Under the pieces are notes generated by a model that ran no database searches, was not told where the DNA came from, and was given only the letters and a program-made list of their open reading frames with translations. DNA of 64,000 bases, taken from positions 1 through 64,000 of the forward strand of contig NZ_FNOE01000019.1 of NCBI RefSeq assembly GCF_900106555.1, read 5' to 3'. Positions 36,818 through 46,598 of the stretch are shown piece after piece; within the stretch, counting starts at the first letter, position 1, and each line of letters starts with the position of its first letter. The position numbers were made by a program, and so were the translations under genes. Source of the stretch: Nitrosomonas oligotropha (GTDB taxonomy: Bacteria; Pseudomonadota; Gammaproteobacteria; Burkholderiales; Nitrosomonadaceae).

Positions 36818-37000
36818 ATGTTTCATGATTTGAACACGATTGCCACAGTTGTTGCCGCAAACTTACTCGATAAGGCCGCTCGCTCTGCTGATTGCCCAAT
36901 GCGCGAGCGCTATTCCACGCCGGATGAGGATTACAATACGGATTGGGTTTCCCGCGCCTTGATCGAGGTTCCATGTACTGACGGTGAGGAATCAACATAA
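36818..37000 (+). CDS. Possible small protein upstream of cation ATPase
   Basis: An open frame of 60 aa (starts MFHDLNTIATVV) ends two bases before the ATPase start. Its codon use is like its neighbour's, and it ends in acidic residues. It has no clear ribosome-binding site. It may be a leader peptide, a small partner protein, or chance. Confidence 0.3.
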   Translation: MFHDLNTIATVVAANLLDKAARSADCPMRERYSTPDEDYNTDWVSRALIEVPCTDGEEST

Positions 37001-37002
37001 CG

Positions 37003-39735
37003 ATGGAAAATGACGCAGCGAAACACGATGAAAAATCAACCGGCAAAAGCCTCCACGGATTGGCATGGCATGCATTGCCGCCCGATGAAATCGCCGCCCT
37101 CTGGAAAACTTCCAAGCAGTCGGGGTTGACGGCGCAAGAGGCCGCTCAGCGCTTAAGCGATTTCGGCGAGAACTGTCTACCGGAGCCAGTCCGCCGGGCC
37201 GCGTGGCTTAGATTCCTTTTGCAGTTTCACAATCCGCTGATCTACGTTCTGCTGCTGGCTGGGTCGGTTACCCTTGCATTAGGCGGATTGGTCGATGCGC
37301 TGGTCATTCTTGGCGTTGTCGTCATTAACGCCGTCATCGGATTCGTCCAGGAAGGTAAGGCTGAGCGGGCGCTCGATGCAGTTCGCGGTATGCTGGCGGC
37401 ACGCGCCGCGGTCGTGCGCGACGGTGAGCGCCAGCACATCGATGCGGCACAACTGGTTCCCGGCGATCTAGTGTTGCTGGAATCGGGCGACAAAATTCCC
37501 GCTGACTTGCGCCTGATTCATACGCGGAATCTGCAAGTCATCGAATCCGCTCTCACGGGCGAATCGGCACCGGTCGAGAAGGAATCGGCCGCCGTATCCC
37601 AGCAAGCCAATCTGGCGGACCGGACCAATATGTGCTATTCCGGGACGCTGGTGAGTTATGGCCAGGCGCAAGGCATTGTTGTCGCTACCGGCGTGCTTAC
37701 GGAAATCGGACGTATCGGTGCGATGGTCAGCGATGTCAAAAGCCTGGTAACACCCCTGACACGGCGGCTGGATCAGTTCGCCCGGCAAATCACCGCTTTC
37801 ATTTTAGGGGTCGCGGCAGTAACGCTGTTGTACGGTTATTACATCGCTCAGCTTCCATTGTTCGATTTGTTTCTCGCAGTTGTCGGACTGGCCGTCGCCG
37901 CGATTCCCGAAGGTATGCCGGCCATCGTGACAATCGTGCTGGCGATCGGCACCCGGGTCATGGCGCGCAAGAAAACCATTGTCAGACGTCTGCCGGCAGT
38001 CGAAACCCTCGGCTCGGTTTCGGTGATCTGCACCGACAAAACCGGTACGCTGACCCGGAATGAAATGACCGCCGTCCGGCTGGTATTGGCCGGTTTCGAG
38101 ATAACGGTGTCAGGCGCAGGATATGCGCCGGACGGCGGTTTTCACATCAACGGCGTCAGTATCGACCCGGCAGCCATTGCCGGATTCGAGGATTTGGCGC
38201 GATGCGCGCTGCTTTGCAACGACGCCCGGATTCATCATGATGCCGCCGACAACTGGACGCTGACCGGCGATCCGACGGAAGGCGCCTTGATGACGCTGGC
38301 TCACAAAGCGGGCATGGAACCGTCCGGCGCTGCGCCGCAGTGGCCTCGCGTCGACGCGATTCCGTTCGAATCCGAGCGTCAGTACATGGTCACGTTGAAT
38401 CACGATCACGGCGGACGCCACCTATTGTTTTTGAAAGGCGCGCCGGAACGCGTCTTCTCGCTCTGTAAAACGCAATCCGGCGGCACTGCTATCGATCGCG
38501 ATTACTGGGAAGCCGCCGTCACCCGCGCCGCTCAAGCAGGTGAACGGGTATTAGCGCTCGCCCAAGCGCACTGGACAGAGAACCGGCAAGACATTGAAGT
38601 TAGCGACATCGCGCCTCGCTTTGAGTTGTTGGGGTTGGTGGGCATCATTGATCCGCCCCGGGAAGAAGCGATTGCAGCAGTCGCCGAATGCCACTCGGCG
38701 GGTGTGAGGGTCAAGATGGTGACTGGCGATCATGCGATCACGGCGGCGGCGATCGGCAGCCAGCTCGGCCTGGTTTCCGGACGAACCCTGACGGGTGATG
38801 CGATCGAAAACCTGGATGACAGCGCGTTACGTGAACATGCGCTCACCACCGACATCTTTGCCCGCGCCACACCGGAGCATAAACTGCGGCTGATCACCGC
38901 CTTGCAGTCGCAAGGCCATCTCGTGGCAATGACCGGAGACGGTGTAAACGACGCGCCGGCATTGAAGGCGGCTGACATAGGAGTCGCCATGGGTCAAAAA
39001 GGCACCGATGCTGCCCGCGAAGCATCCGATCTGGTTTTGACGGATGACAACTTCGCCACGATTGCCAGCGCTATCCGCGAAGGCCGCGTGGTTTACGACA
39101 ATATAAAGAAATCGCTGATGCACATGTTGCCTACCAATGGCGGCGAAGCCGGTGTCATTCTGCTGGCGATCTTTGCTGGTTTGCCGCTACCGGTAACCGC
39201 CGGTCAGATCCTATGGGTAAACACGGTCACGTCGGTCACGCTGGCATTGGCTTTGGCATTTGAACCGGCGGAGCGGGGTGTCATGACGCTTGCGCCACGC
39301 CCGCCCGGCGAGCCTTTGATCACGCAAGCACTCGGGTTGCGGATTCTGTTTGTGATCGTTTTGATGGTAGCCGCGACATTCGCCATCTTCAATTGGGAAT
39401 TGCAACGCGGCAGCAGCCTCGAGACGGCACGCACCGCCGCAGTCAATATGATTGTGGTGTGCGAACTGTTTTACCTATTCAATGTCCGTCATTTTACGGC
39501 GCACGCATTCAGACTGGAAACGCTACGCGGCAGCCCGGCGGTTCTACTGGTATCCGGCATTCTGATCGTACTGCAACTCGCCTTTACCTACACAGCACCG
39601 ATGCATCATCTTTTCAAAAGTGTCGCGCTCGATATTCATTCCTGGGCGGCTATACTCAGCTTGGGCTTACTATTGTTCCTGTGCGTTGAAGCGGAAAAAA
39701 CTTTCCTGCGTATCGCCAGAATCGACCGTTTGTGA
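37003..39735 (+). CDS. P2-type cation-transporting ATPase (Ca2+/Na+-like)
   Basis: This encodes 910 aa. The N-terminal cation-ATPase region is followed by the actuator loop (LTGESAPVEKE), the M4 ion-site motif PEGMPA, and the phosphorylation site DKTGTLTRNEMT. The nucleotide-binding KGAPE and the hinge TGDGVNDAPALKAADIGVAMG come next, then C-terminal helices of the P2 class. It should pump a cation, most likely Ca2+, out of the cytoplasm using ATP. PEGMPA instead of PEGLPA leaves the exact ion open. It heads a three-gene set with a USP protein and a CaCA antiporter, which supports a Ca2+ or Na+ homeostasis role. Confidence 0.93.
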   Translation: MENDAAKHDEKSTGKSLHGLAWHALPPDEIAALWKTSKQSGLTAQEAAQRLSDFGENCLPEPVRRAAWLRFLLQFHNPLIYVLLLAGSVTLALGGLVDALVILGVVVINAVIGFVQEGKAERALDAVRGMLAARAAVVRDGERQHIDAAQLVPGDLVLLESGDKIPADLRLIHTRNLQVIESALTGESAPVEKESAAVSQQANLADRTNMCYSGTLVSYGQAQGIVVATGVLTEIGRIGAMVSDVKSLVTPLTRRLDQFARQITAFILGVAAVTLLYGYYIAQLPLFDLFLAVVGLAVAAIPEGMPAIVTIVLAIGTRVMARKKTIVRRLPAVETLGSVSVICTDKTGTLTRNEMTAVRLVLAGFEITVSGAGYAPDGGFHINGVSIDPAAIAGFEDLARCALLCNDARIHHDAADNWTLTGDPTEGALMTLAHKAGMEPSGAAPQWPRVDAIPFESERQYMVTLNHDHGGRHLLFLKGAPERVFSLCKTQSGGTAIDRDYWEAAVTRAAQAGERVLALAQAHWTENRQDIEVSDIAPRFELLGLVGIIDPPREEAIAAVAECHSAGVRVKMVTGDHAITAAAIGSQLGLVSGRTLTGDAIENLDDSALREHALTTDIFARATPEHKLRLITALQSQGHLVAMTGDGVNDAPALKAADIGVAMGQKGTDAAREASDLVLTDDNFATIASAIREGRVVYDNIKKSLMHMLPTNGGEAGVILLAIFAGLPLPVTAGQILWVNTVTSVTLALALAFEPAERGVMTLAPRPPGEPLITQALGLRILFVIVLMVAATFAIFNWELQRGSSLETARTAAVNMIVVCELFYLFNVRHFTAHAFRLETLRGSPAVLLVSGILIVLQLAFTYTAPMHHLFKSVALDIHSWAAILSLGLLLFLCVEAEKTFLRIARIDRL

Positions 39736-39777
39736 AAAGCCGGTTGCATATATTCCATACGCAAAGGAGCGCTATTA

Positions 39778-41634
39778 ATGAAACTGATTAACCATGTCTT
39801 TGTTGCAACGGATTTGTCATCCCCATCCTTGCAAGCCATCGAGCGAGGCTTCGATATTTCCCGGATAACTTCAGCCCGCTGCACGGTCATGCATGCTCTC
39901 GGACTGAACGCTTTGGGTTCGCTGCAGGATCTTATCGGAGACCAGGCTGCCACCGTCACGAGCAAACTGGTCGATAAGCAGCGTAATGAATTGCACTCGA
40001 TCATTTCCGATACTTCCCGCAACCGCGGAGTAACTGCTGAAATTCTAGTCGAGGAGGGATTGCCCACTGCGGCGATTCCGACTTGCGCCGCCTCAACGAG
40101 CGCGGATCTTGTCATTGCCGGTTCCCGCGGGGATAACGCATTGCGCCGGCTTCTAATTGGCTCGACCGCCTCGCATCTGCTGCGCAAATGCCATTGCCCG
40201 GTATTGATTGTGAAAACCGGCGTCCACGGCTCGTACAAGAAAGCTTTACTGGCGATCGATTTTTCGCCGGCCTCGGAACTTGCTCTCCGGATAACCCGTG
40301 AGATCGCTCCCGATGCCGGTATCGTGCTGTTCCATGCCTTCGACGTGCCGTTCGAAGGGTTGTTGAATTACGCCGGCGTCACCCAAGATGACATTAAACG
40401 CTACCGGCACGAAGCCTGCAGGAAAGCGTTGCATTTACTGCACGAGCTGGCCCGGAATGCAGGCTTGACGGAAGTTCAGTATCACGCGCAGGTGGAGTGC
40501 GGCGACGCCACGCGCGCCATCCTCAATCAAGCCGAACGTCAAGATTGCGATCTGATCGTTATGGGCAAGCATGGCACGCACGTTACCGAAGAATTATTGC
40601 TGGGAAGCGTCACAAAACGAGTGTTGGACGAAGCGCCAACGGATCTCTTGGTAATCGTCGATGCACGTTCTCCGGAATTGGCAACGCTCGGCGGAATACA
40701 AACCGGCGGCCGCATTTCCGGCGAACCGGGCACGGAAAAAGATGCGCCCCCCTCACCGTCCTTCCCGCCGCCAGCGCATTTGCTGCTGGCAACCGATCTA
40801 AGCCCGCGCTGCGACCGCGCGCTCGACCGGTCTATCCAGCTGGCGCAGGCTTGGCAGTCGCATCTGACAGCGCTCAATGTCTTCGATGTTCCCGACGCGC
40901 CGGATCAAATCCTGGCATGGGCCGCAGGCGATCAATCGTTTGATTTGCAACACGATGCGCGTCATCAGTTAAACCAGGATCTGGCGAACATGGGATCGCG
41001 CACCGACATCCGGTTGGTCCGCTCAGCCGCGCCTGCGGATTCGATCACCCTCGTTGCCAGGCAAACCGGCGCGGGATTAGTGATAACCGGCGTAGCGCGG
41101 GACGAACCGCTCGGGCGTTTTCTGCTAGGATCCACTGTCGAGAAATTGTCGCAGACATTGGAGCAGCCGCTGCTGATCGTCCGCAATCGTGTCCATGGGC
41201 CGTATCGCAATATTGTCGCCGTCACCGACTTATCCCGGAATTCCAGTGCCGCGTTGCTTGCCGCCGCGCAGTGGTTCCCGCAATCCGCCGTGGATGTGTT
41301 TTACGCACATGAGCGTCCCAAAGCGATGGGTTCCGCGCCGGAAAGCGCAGCGTTAAAACTTGCCAGTTCCGCAGTTCATGAACGTTGTGAGCGGTTCGTC
41401 ACCGGCAGCGGCATCCCCCGGTTACGAATCAGGCACATCGTACCGGTGGATGAAGCATTGGAAACTTCACTCACCCGGTATGTCCGCCGGCACGCGATTG
41501 ATCTGGTCGTGATGGGTTCCAGTGAAAACACCGGTTTGTTCGATACACTGTTCAAAAATTCCCTTAACCGGGTTTTGCAATGGATTTCTTCGGATGTACT
41601 CGTGGTTCCCGCAGCGGATAAGCAAAGCGGATGA
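39778..41634 (+). CDS. Four-domain universal stress protein
   Basis: This encodes 618 aa made of four tandem Usp domains, each starting with a (V/L)xATDLS-like strand (about residues 5, 155, 335 and 478). Domains 1 and 2 keep the ATP-binding G-x2-G...G-S/T loop (AGSRGD...GST; MGKHGT...GSV). Domains 3 and 4 do not keep it cleanly (TGVARD, MGSSEN). Most bacterial Usp proteins have one or two domains. Translation is coupled to the antiporter gene by an ATGA overlap. It may sense ATP or stress for the adjoining cation transporters; this is inference. Confidence 0.85.
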   Translation: MKLINHVFVATDLSSPSLQAIERGFDISRITSARCTVMHALGLNALGSLQDLIGDQAATVTSKLVDKQRNELHSIISDTSRNRGVTAEILVEEGLPTAAIPTCAASTSADLVIAGSRGDNALRRLLIGSTASHLLRKCHCPVLIVKTGVHGSYKKALLAIDFSPASELALRITREIAPDAGIVLFHAFDVPFEGLLNYAGVTQDDIKRYRHEACRKALHLLHELARNAGLTEVQYHAQVECGDATRAILNQAERQDCDLIVMGKHGTHVTEELLLGSVTKRVLDEAPTDLLVIVDARSPELATLGGIQTGGRISGEPGTEKDAPPSPSFPPPAHLLLATDLSPRCDRALDRSIQLAQAWQSHLTALNVFDVPDAPDQILAWAAGDQSFDLQHDARHQLNQDLANMGSRTDIRLVRSAAPADSITLVARQTGAGLVITGVARDEPLGRFLLGSTVEKLSQTLEQPLLIVRNRVHGPYRNIVAVTDLSRNSSAALLAAAQWFPQSAVDVFYAHERPKAMGSAPESAALKLASSAVHERCERFVTGSGIPRLRIRHIVPVDEALETSLTRYVRRHAIDLVVMGSSENTGLFDTLFKNSLNRVLQWISSDVLVVPAADKQSG

Positions 41635-42617
41635 TCCAATTACATCCGGTCATCATCTTCCTCGGCGGCTTGACAATCATCGTCCTGGGAGCCGAGATGC
41701 TGCTGCGCAGCGCTACCCGGGTGGCGGCAATGCTCGGTATCAGTCCGATCGTTATCGGCTTAACCATCGTTTCGATCGGAACCAGCACCCCCGAGCTGGC
41801 GGTCGGCATCACGGCGGTCGCGGAGGATAAAGGTTCGCTGGCGGTCGGCAATATCGCTGGCACCAATATCCTCAACATTTTGTTTATCCTGGGCCTGAGT
41901 GCGGTTATCCGCCCGCTGCCAATCCGGCTTCTGAGTATCAAACTCGATGTGCCGGTGATGATCGGCTCGGCTTTCATTTTGATTCTGCTGTCGCTTGACG
42001 GCGTTCTGTCCCGGATCGAAGGTATGTTGCTGGTATTTGCGGCGGTGTTTTATACAATCTTGCTGATCAAAGAAAGCCGCAAGGAAAGTGCCGCAACCAA
42101 GAAGGAATTTTCGGAGGAATTTGGTGAGAAGCCCATTCCCAAAGCACATCGGTATCCGCAATATGCTCTACAGTCATTGCTATTGTTCACAGGTATGGCG
42201 CTAACAGTATTGGGTGCGGATTTGCTGGTTGCGGGGGCGGTGAACATTGCCAAGACTTACGGCGTCTCCGATGCTTTCATCGGATTGACAATCGTTGCCA
42301 TCGGCACATCCGCGCCGGAACTGGTAACGACACTCGTAGCCACTTACCGGAATGACCGGGACGTGGCGGTTGGCAACTTGATCGGCAGTAGTATCTACAA
42401 CATTCTGGTGATCCTGGGTTTGACTACGCTGGCCGCCCCTAGTGGAATCGGCGTTGAGGATGATATTTTATGGATCGATTTGCCGCTAGCGGCAATCGTC
42501 GCCGTTGCTTGCCTGCCGGTATTCCGCAGCGAGCGGATGGTATCGCGCAATGAAGGGATTGTTTTTGTAACTGCGTACATCTTCTATCTGACCATGCTGG
42601 TCATGCTGCGCACATGA
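41631..42617 (+). CDS. Calcium/sodium antiporter (CaCA family, YrbG-like)
   Basis: This encodes 328 aa with about ten membrane helices. The duplicated alpha repeats carry the family signatures GTSTPELAVGI...VGNIAGTNILNI (first) and GTSAPELVTT...VGNLIGSSIYNI (second). The protein exchanges Ca2+ for Na+ or H+ across the inner membrane. It is the last gene of the ATPase-USP-antiporter set, and a hairpin follows it. Confidence 0.92.
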   Translation: MIQLHPVIIFLGGLTIIVLGAEMLLRSATRVAAMLGISPIVIGLTIVSIGTSTPELAVGITAVAEDKGSLAVGNIAGTNILNILFILGLSAVIRPLPIRLLSIKLDVPVMIGSAFILILLSLDGVLSRIEGMLLVFAAVFYTILLIKESRKESAATKKEFSEEFGEKPIPKAHRYPQYALQSLLLFTGMALTVLGADLLVAGAVNIAKTYGVSDAFIGLTIVAIGTSAPELVTTLVATYRNDRDVAVGNLIGSSIYNILVILGLTTLAAPSGIGVEDDILWIDLPLAAIVAVACLPVFRSERMVSRNEGIVFVTAYIFYLTMLVMLRT

Positions 42618-42629
42618 CGATGGCCGACA

Positions 42630-42667
42630 CGGTCTGATGGTTATCTCAAATAACTGCCATCAGACCG
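42630..42667. terminator. Hairpin between convergent genes
   Basis: A perfect 11-base inverted repeat, CGGTCTGATGG / CCATCAGACCG, has further inner pairing (GTTAT/ATAAC). It lies 13 bases after the antiporter stop and 12 bases before the stop of the opposite-strand gene, so it can serve both. There is no clear U run on either side. Confidence 0.6.
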
Positions 42668-42678
42668 GCAGCAATTGA

Positions 42679-43728
42679 CTATTTCAAACCAGATAAATCC
42701 TGCTGATACTTTGATTTGCATTGCTCGCCTTTTCCACCCAAATCCAACACCCCCTTCGTTCGCATGCATTCGTTATATTCAAACAAAATATCGTTCTTTT
42801 TCTGCGCGGTCTCGAGCGAAGCCGACAGCTGCTTGACCTGCTGCGCGATATGCTTCAAATTTGTATCCGAAGCAGCGCCAACACCCTCTATGCTTTCTTT
42901 GGTTGCATCCAGTTTTTTCAACGAAACCTGATTAATTTTATTGACTTGTTCAGCAAACGCCTGATTGGCTCTGCTGGAATAATTTTTTAATTCATCGACA
43001 TTCTGTTGCGTAATGCCTGCTAACCTTGTTTGATAATTATTGAGCTCTCCCTGCACGAAGGTATTGATGCTTTCCTTAAAGCCATCCAGTGAACTATCGA
43101 TTTCCTGCTTGAATCCCAGCATTTTTCTTTCAATTAAAACTTTGACGTCATCATCCAGTTTTTTAACGATAGAGTCGGAAATTTTATCAACCGGGGGACG
43201 TGAGTCGATAATTTCCACTTTTGCCGCAGCCAAGTTGGATTTTATGTCATCGCCGAGCGATTTCTGCTTGCTGTCAATCTGATTGAGCGCATACTTTTCA
43301 TTTTCCGCAACCAGCCAGGAAATCAACACCAGCTCTTTTTTCTTCTCCTGATTCAGGCCATGAATCATCTCATCCAGAATACTTGCAGCCGCTTCCTTAT
43401 CCGCTATTCCCTTGGCGTGCGATAAGCTGGCCGAATCCAAATAACTCTGCAAATTGCCCTGAATCTCGCTGACATTGGCATTCGCTCTCGCGGATACCAT
43501 CGACTGACGATAAAACTCGTACGGCAAATAAACCAGGGCTAGAAGAGCGCACACAATAGACGCCGCCGTTTTCCAGCGTTTGTGCTGGATATAGAAACTC
43601 AATCCGAGAAATACCAGAGCCAAAAGGAAAATCGGCATTAAAATTTGCGCAATTTCCAGCCAGCCTCTTTCCATCAGTGATTCAAACGAAACAAACTTCA
43701 ATATTTTGGCAATAAACTCATTCATCAA
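42679..43728 (-). CDS. Membrane-anchored coiled-coil protein of unknown function
   Basis: This encodes 349 aa. Two helices near the N-terminus (about 27-47 and 55-72) are followed by about 230 residues of charged, helical, coiled-coil-like sequence. The end carries Cys pairs (NECMRTKGVLDLGGKGEQC). Polar topology suggests a long periplasmic or cytoplasmic coiled coil. It stands alone between convergent and divergent neighbours. No family was recognised. Confidence 0.6.
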   Translation of the reverse strand: MMNEFIAKILKFVSFESLMERGWLEIAQILMPIFLLALVFLGLSFYIQHKRWKTAASIVCALLALVYLPYEFYRQSMVSARANANVSEIQGNLQSYLDSASLSHAKGIADKEAAASILDEMIHGLNQEKKKELVLISWLVAENEKYALNQIDSKQKSLGDDIKSNLAAAKVEIIDSRPPVDKISDSIVKKLDDDVKVLIERKMLGFKQEIDSSLDGFKESINTFVQGELNNYQTRLAGITQQNVDELKNYSSRANQAFAEQVNKINQVSLKKLDATKESIEGVGAASDTNLKHIAQQVKQLSASLETAQKKNDILFEYNECMRTKGVLDLGGKGEQCKSKYQQDLSGLK

Positions 43729-43904
43729 CGACTCCTCATATGACGAAAAAATGCAATTAAATGTAACAGATAACAGCTATTATTCAGGATAGTGATAATT
43801 TATCATGGTATAGCCATTTGATTGTATAAACTTTGGCTTTCAGCACCTGCCGGCATGACCCAGGATTCCGCTCGACATCGAATTTCAACGTAACAGGGAA
43901 TAGC

Positions 43905-44855
43905 GTGCAAACAGCATATATTACACATCCGGATTGTCTCAAGCATGACATGGGCATGGCCCATCCGGAGTGCCCGCAGCGCTTAATCGTCATTGAAAAT
44001 GGGCTGAAAGCCACCGGGTTGCTGGCGCAATTGCAGCGCTACGAGGCTCCGCTGGCCACAACGGAACAATTGGCGCGCGTGCATACTCAGGAATATATTG
44101 AAAGCATCCGTCAGGCTGCTCCGGCAGCCGGTTTGATTGCCTTGGATGCGGATACCGCGATGAATCCTTTTTCTCTCAGTGCCGCGTTACACGCAGCGGG
44201 GGCGGTTGTACTGGCCACCGATCTGGTTCTGGCCGGTACTGTCAATAATGCATTCTGCGCCGTCCGCCCGCCCGGTCATCATGCGGAATCGGATCGTGCC
44301 ATGGGATTCTGCCTGTTCAACAATATCGCGGTCGGGGTGGCGCATTCCATTGCACAGCATCATTTGCAGCGCGTTGCGATTTTGGATTTTGACGTGCACC
44401 ACGGCAACGGCAGCGAGGAGATTTTCCGCGACAACCCGCACGTCATGCTGTGCTCGACGTTTCAGCACCCCTTTTATCCCTACAGCGGCGCAAACAGCGC
44501 CACCGAGCGCATGATCAACGTACCGCTGCCGCGCGGCTGCAACGGCGCGGCATTCCGTCAAGCCGTCACCGATCACTGGTTACCGGCACTCGACCGCTTC
44601 AAACCGGAGATGATTTTCGTCTCCGCCGGATTCGATGCGCATCGCGACGACGATATGGCGCAACTGCAACTTGAAGACGAAGACTATGTCTGGATCACGC
44701 GGCAGATCAAAGTCATCGCTGATCAATATACACACGGCCGCATTGTTTCGGCGTTGGAAGGCGGGTACGATCTAAAGGCATTAGCACGTTGCGCGGTCGC
44801 GCATATTCAGGCATTACAAGCAAAAAATACCCCTTCCGTTAGCGCAAACCGCTAA
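43905..44855 (+). CDS. Histone-deacetylase-family zinc amidohydrolase
   Basis: This encodes 316 aa from the GTG at 43905, which has AGGGA five bases upstream; an in-frame TTG 24 codons earlier lacks such a site. The zinc and catalytic motifs of class II-like bacterial deacetylases are intact: PPGHHAE, DFDVHHGNG, SAGFDAHRDDD and LEGGYD. Relatives remove acetyl groups from proteins, polyamines or acetoin-related compounds. Its stop overlaps the stop region of the convergent COG0523 gene. The true substrate is unknown. Confidence 0.88.
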   Translation: MQTAYITHPDCLKHDMGMAHPECPQRLIVIENGLKATGLLAQLQRYEAPLATTEQLARVHTQEYIESIRQAAPAAGLIALDADTAMNPFSLSAALHAAGAVVLATDLVLAGTVNNAFCAVRPPGHHAESDRAMGFCLFNNIAVGVAHSIAQHHLQRVAILDFDVHHGNGSEEIFRDNPHVMLCSTFQHPFYPYSGANSATERMINVPLPRGCNGAAFRQAVTDHWLPALDRFKPEMIFVSAGFDAHRDDDMAQLQLEDEDYVWITRQIKVIADQYTHGRIVSALEGGYDLKALARCAVAHIQALQAKNTPSVSANR

Positions 44856-45970
44856 TGGGTGTTTGTAGGTAATGCCGCGCATCCGGTCAACGCGGAAAAT
44901 GTATCCTCGATCCCGGAACGAGGGACATTCCGGGTGATGAATACAATGCGGGTGCGCCGGTCATCCGATGGCCATCCGGTCAATTCCACCGGAGGATGAA
45001 AAATATGCTGAACCCCATGAATAACTACCGGACCCGTACGATTCCTCATATTCACTATCCCTTTGATGCGCAAAATATCCGCGCCTTTGACCGTCATCAG
45101 CAAATCCAGCCAACCCTCAAACAATTCGGGATCGATCGGCTCGTCAAAAGTAAAACAATAAGACGGGATATGATCATCATGGCGGTTAATATCCGGTTGT
45201 TTAACGATGGATCTCTTGGAAGAATACAAAGTTTGCGCTGCATCATGCCGCACAGATTTGTATCGGCTTGAAGGATTTCCGGCATACGCTTCCGCATTCA
45301 GCCACCTGACAACATCCGGCGTTTTTTGATCTATCGAAAATAAGTTAGCACTGAATACCGATGGCCCATCCACCTGACCGTTTACAGCCAGTAATTGTGT
45401 AGCGGCGGGATTCAGAATCGCCAAGCGCTGTTGCAACGTACGGCGTTGCTGTTCATCGATTAAATCACTTTTGGTCAAAATAATCCGGTCTGCTACTGCA
45501 GCCTGCTTTACGGCTTCGGGATGATGATCCAGTGTATCCATCGCGTGGATACAATCAACGGTAGTGACAACCGCATCCAAGCGATAATGCGCGGTAATGT
45601 TTTTGTCCGTCATTAAGGTATGTAAAATCGGAGCCGGATCAGCCAATCCGGTGGCTTCGATGATCACCCTGTCGTAGTTGCGTACCCCATTGCGGGAAAA
45701 GCGCCAGGTGATATCTTTCAGCACCTTGGCCAAATCGCCGCGCATCGCGCAGCAGATACAACCATCCCCCACTTCCATGACCAACGTTTCATTGCTATGC
45801 GCAACCAACAAATGGTCCAGACTGATTGCACCAAATTCGTTAATCACAACCAGGGTTCGTCTGAAAAGTGGTTGCTGAACCAAATGATTTAACACCGTAG
45901 TTTTGCCGCTGCCTAAAAAACCAGTCAGCAGGGAAACCGGAATCGGCGATGATTTTTTTACAGTATCCAC
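44852..45970 (-). CDS. COG0523/G3E GTPase (CobW-like metal chaperone), Zur-linked
   Basis: This encodes 372 aa. It has the P-loop GFLGSGKTT, the metal-binding CxCC as GCICC at about residue 72, and SDLIDEQ and related GTPase motifs. A C-terminal CobW domain with ELTGWPSDDRRTRIVFI follows. Such proteins deliver zinc (or cobalt) to client enzymes under metal shortage. The gene starts 40 bases after the stop of zur on the same strand and is likely co-transcribed, tying it to zinc status. Confidence 0.9.
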   Translation of the reverse strand: MDTVKKSSPIPVSLLTGFLGSGKTTVLNHLVQQPLFRRTLVVINEFGAISLDHLLVAHSNETLVMEVGDGCICCAMRGDLAKVLKDITWRFSRNGVRNYDRVIIEATGLADPAPILHTLMTDKNITAHYRLDAVVTTVDCIHAMDTLDHHPEAVKQAAVADRIILTKSDLIDEQQRRTLQQRLAILNPAATQLLAVNGQVDGPSVFSANLFSIDQKTPDVVRWLNAEAYAGNPSSRYKSVRHDAAQTLYSSKRSIVKQPDINRHDDHIPSYCFTFDEPIDPELFEGWLDLLMTVKGADILRIKGIVNMRNRTGPVVIHGVQHIFHPPVELTGWPSDDRRTRIVFITRNVPRSGIEDTFSALTGCAALPTNTH

Positions 45971-46010
45971 AGTCCTTCAACAAGCTGAGTAGCAAGCCAC
46001 GAGGCACCGT

Positions 46011-46475
46011 TCACGCTGGATGGCTTTGGCAATGCTCACAAACTCCATGCAGTTCCAGCTGTTTTTGTGCCAACATAAAACCGGTACTTTGAATGCTACG
46101 CTCAAGCTCCTCGATGATGCGCTTCTTGATACCGACTTCCTTGACACTGCCACAGCGGTCACAGATCAGAAACTGCGGTGTCTCATGCTGATGATCACAT
46201 GCAATGTGCGCACACGACATATACTGCCCGGCGGTTTCCAGTTTATGAACCAGTTTTTCCTGAATCAGGAAATCCAGCATGCGATAAACGGACATCACCG
46301 GTAACGATTCCTGGAATTGCGCTTTGTATCGATCCACGATCTCATAAGCCGAAAGTGGCGTAGCAGAAGCCAACAACACCATGAGTACATTCTTTCGTTT
46401 GTGCGTTAATTTTGTTCCTGCCGACGCACAAACTTCCCGTGATTTCTTGATGATTTGTTCGATATCGACTGACAT
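46011..46475 (-). CDS. zur: Zinc uptake regulator Zur (Fur family)
   Basis: This encodes 154 aa. A winged-helix N-terminus precedes the metal region CAHIACDHQHE, CDRCGSVKEV (CxxC) and a C-terminal CEHC. The CxxC pairs hold the structural zinc, and the length and motif spacing fit Zur more than Fur. With zinc bound, Zur represses uptake and sparing genes. Its neighbours are two COG0523 GTPase genes, typical Zur targets. A Zur-box-like repeat lies upstream of the second of them. Confidence 0.88.
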   Translation of the reverse strand: MSVDIEQIIKKSREVCASAGTKLTHKRKNVLMVLLASATPLSAYEIVDRYKAQFQESLPVMSVYRMLDFLIQEKLVHKLETAGQYMSCAHIACDHQHETPQFLICDRCGSVKEVGIKKRIIEELERSIQSTGFMLAQKQLELHGVCEHCQSHPA

Positions 46476-46533
46476 TTTTAAAAATTTCAGTATTCGGAAT
46501 GCTCAGAAATACTGCTAGTGATTAACCGGTAAA

Positions 46534-46546
46534 AGCATATCATGCT
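46534..46546. promoter_or_regulatory. Candidate weak Zur operator upstream of zur
   Basis: AGCATATCATGCT is a perfect 5+5 inverted repeat with the same 3-base centre (ATC/GAT) as the Zur box at 47833-47847, but with different outer bases. It lies 59-71 bases upstream of the zur start and could allow autoregulation. The resemblance is slight. Confidence 0.3.
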
Positions 46547-46598
46547 AGAGAAATTCTATGTGCAGATCCATAAATTCAGTTGAAAATCATAGCCATTC

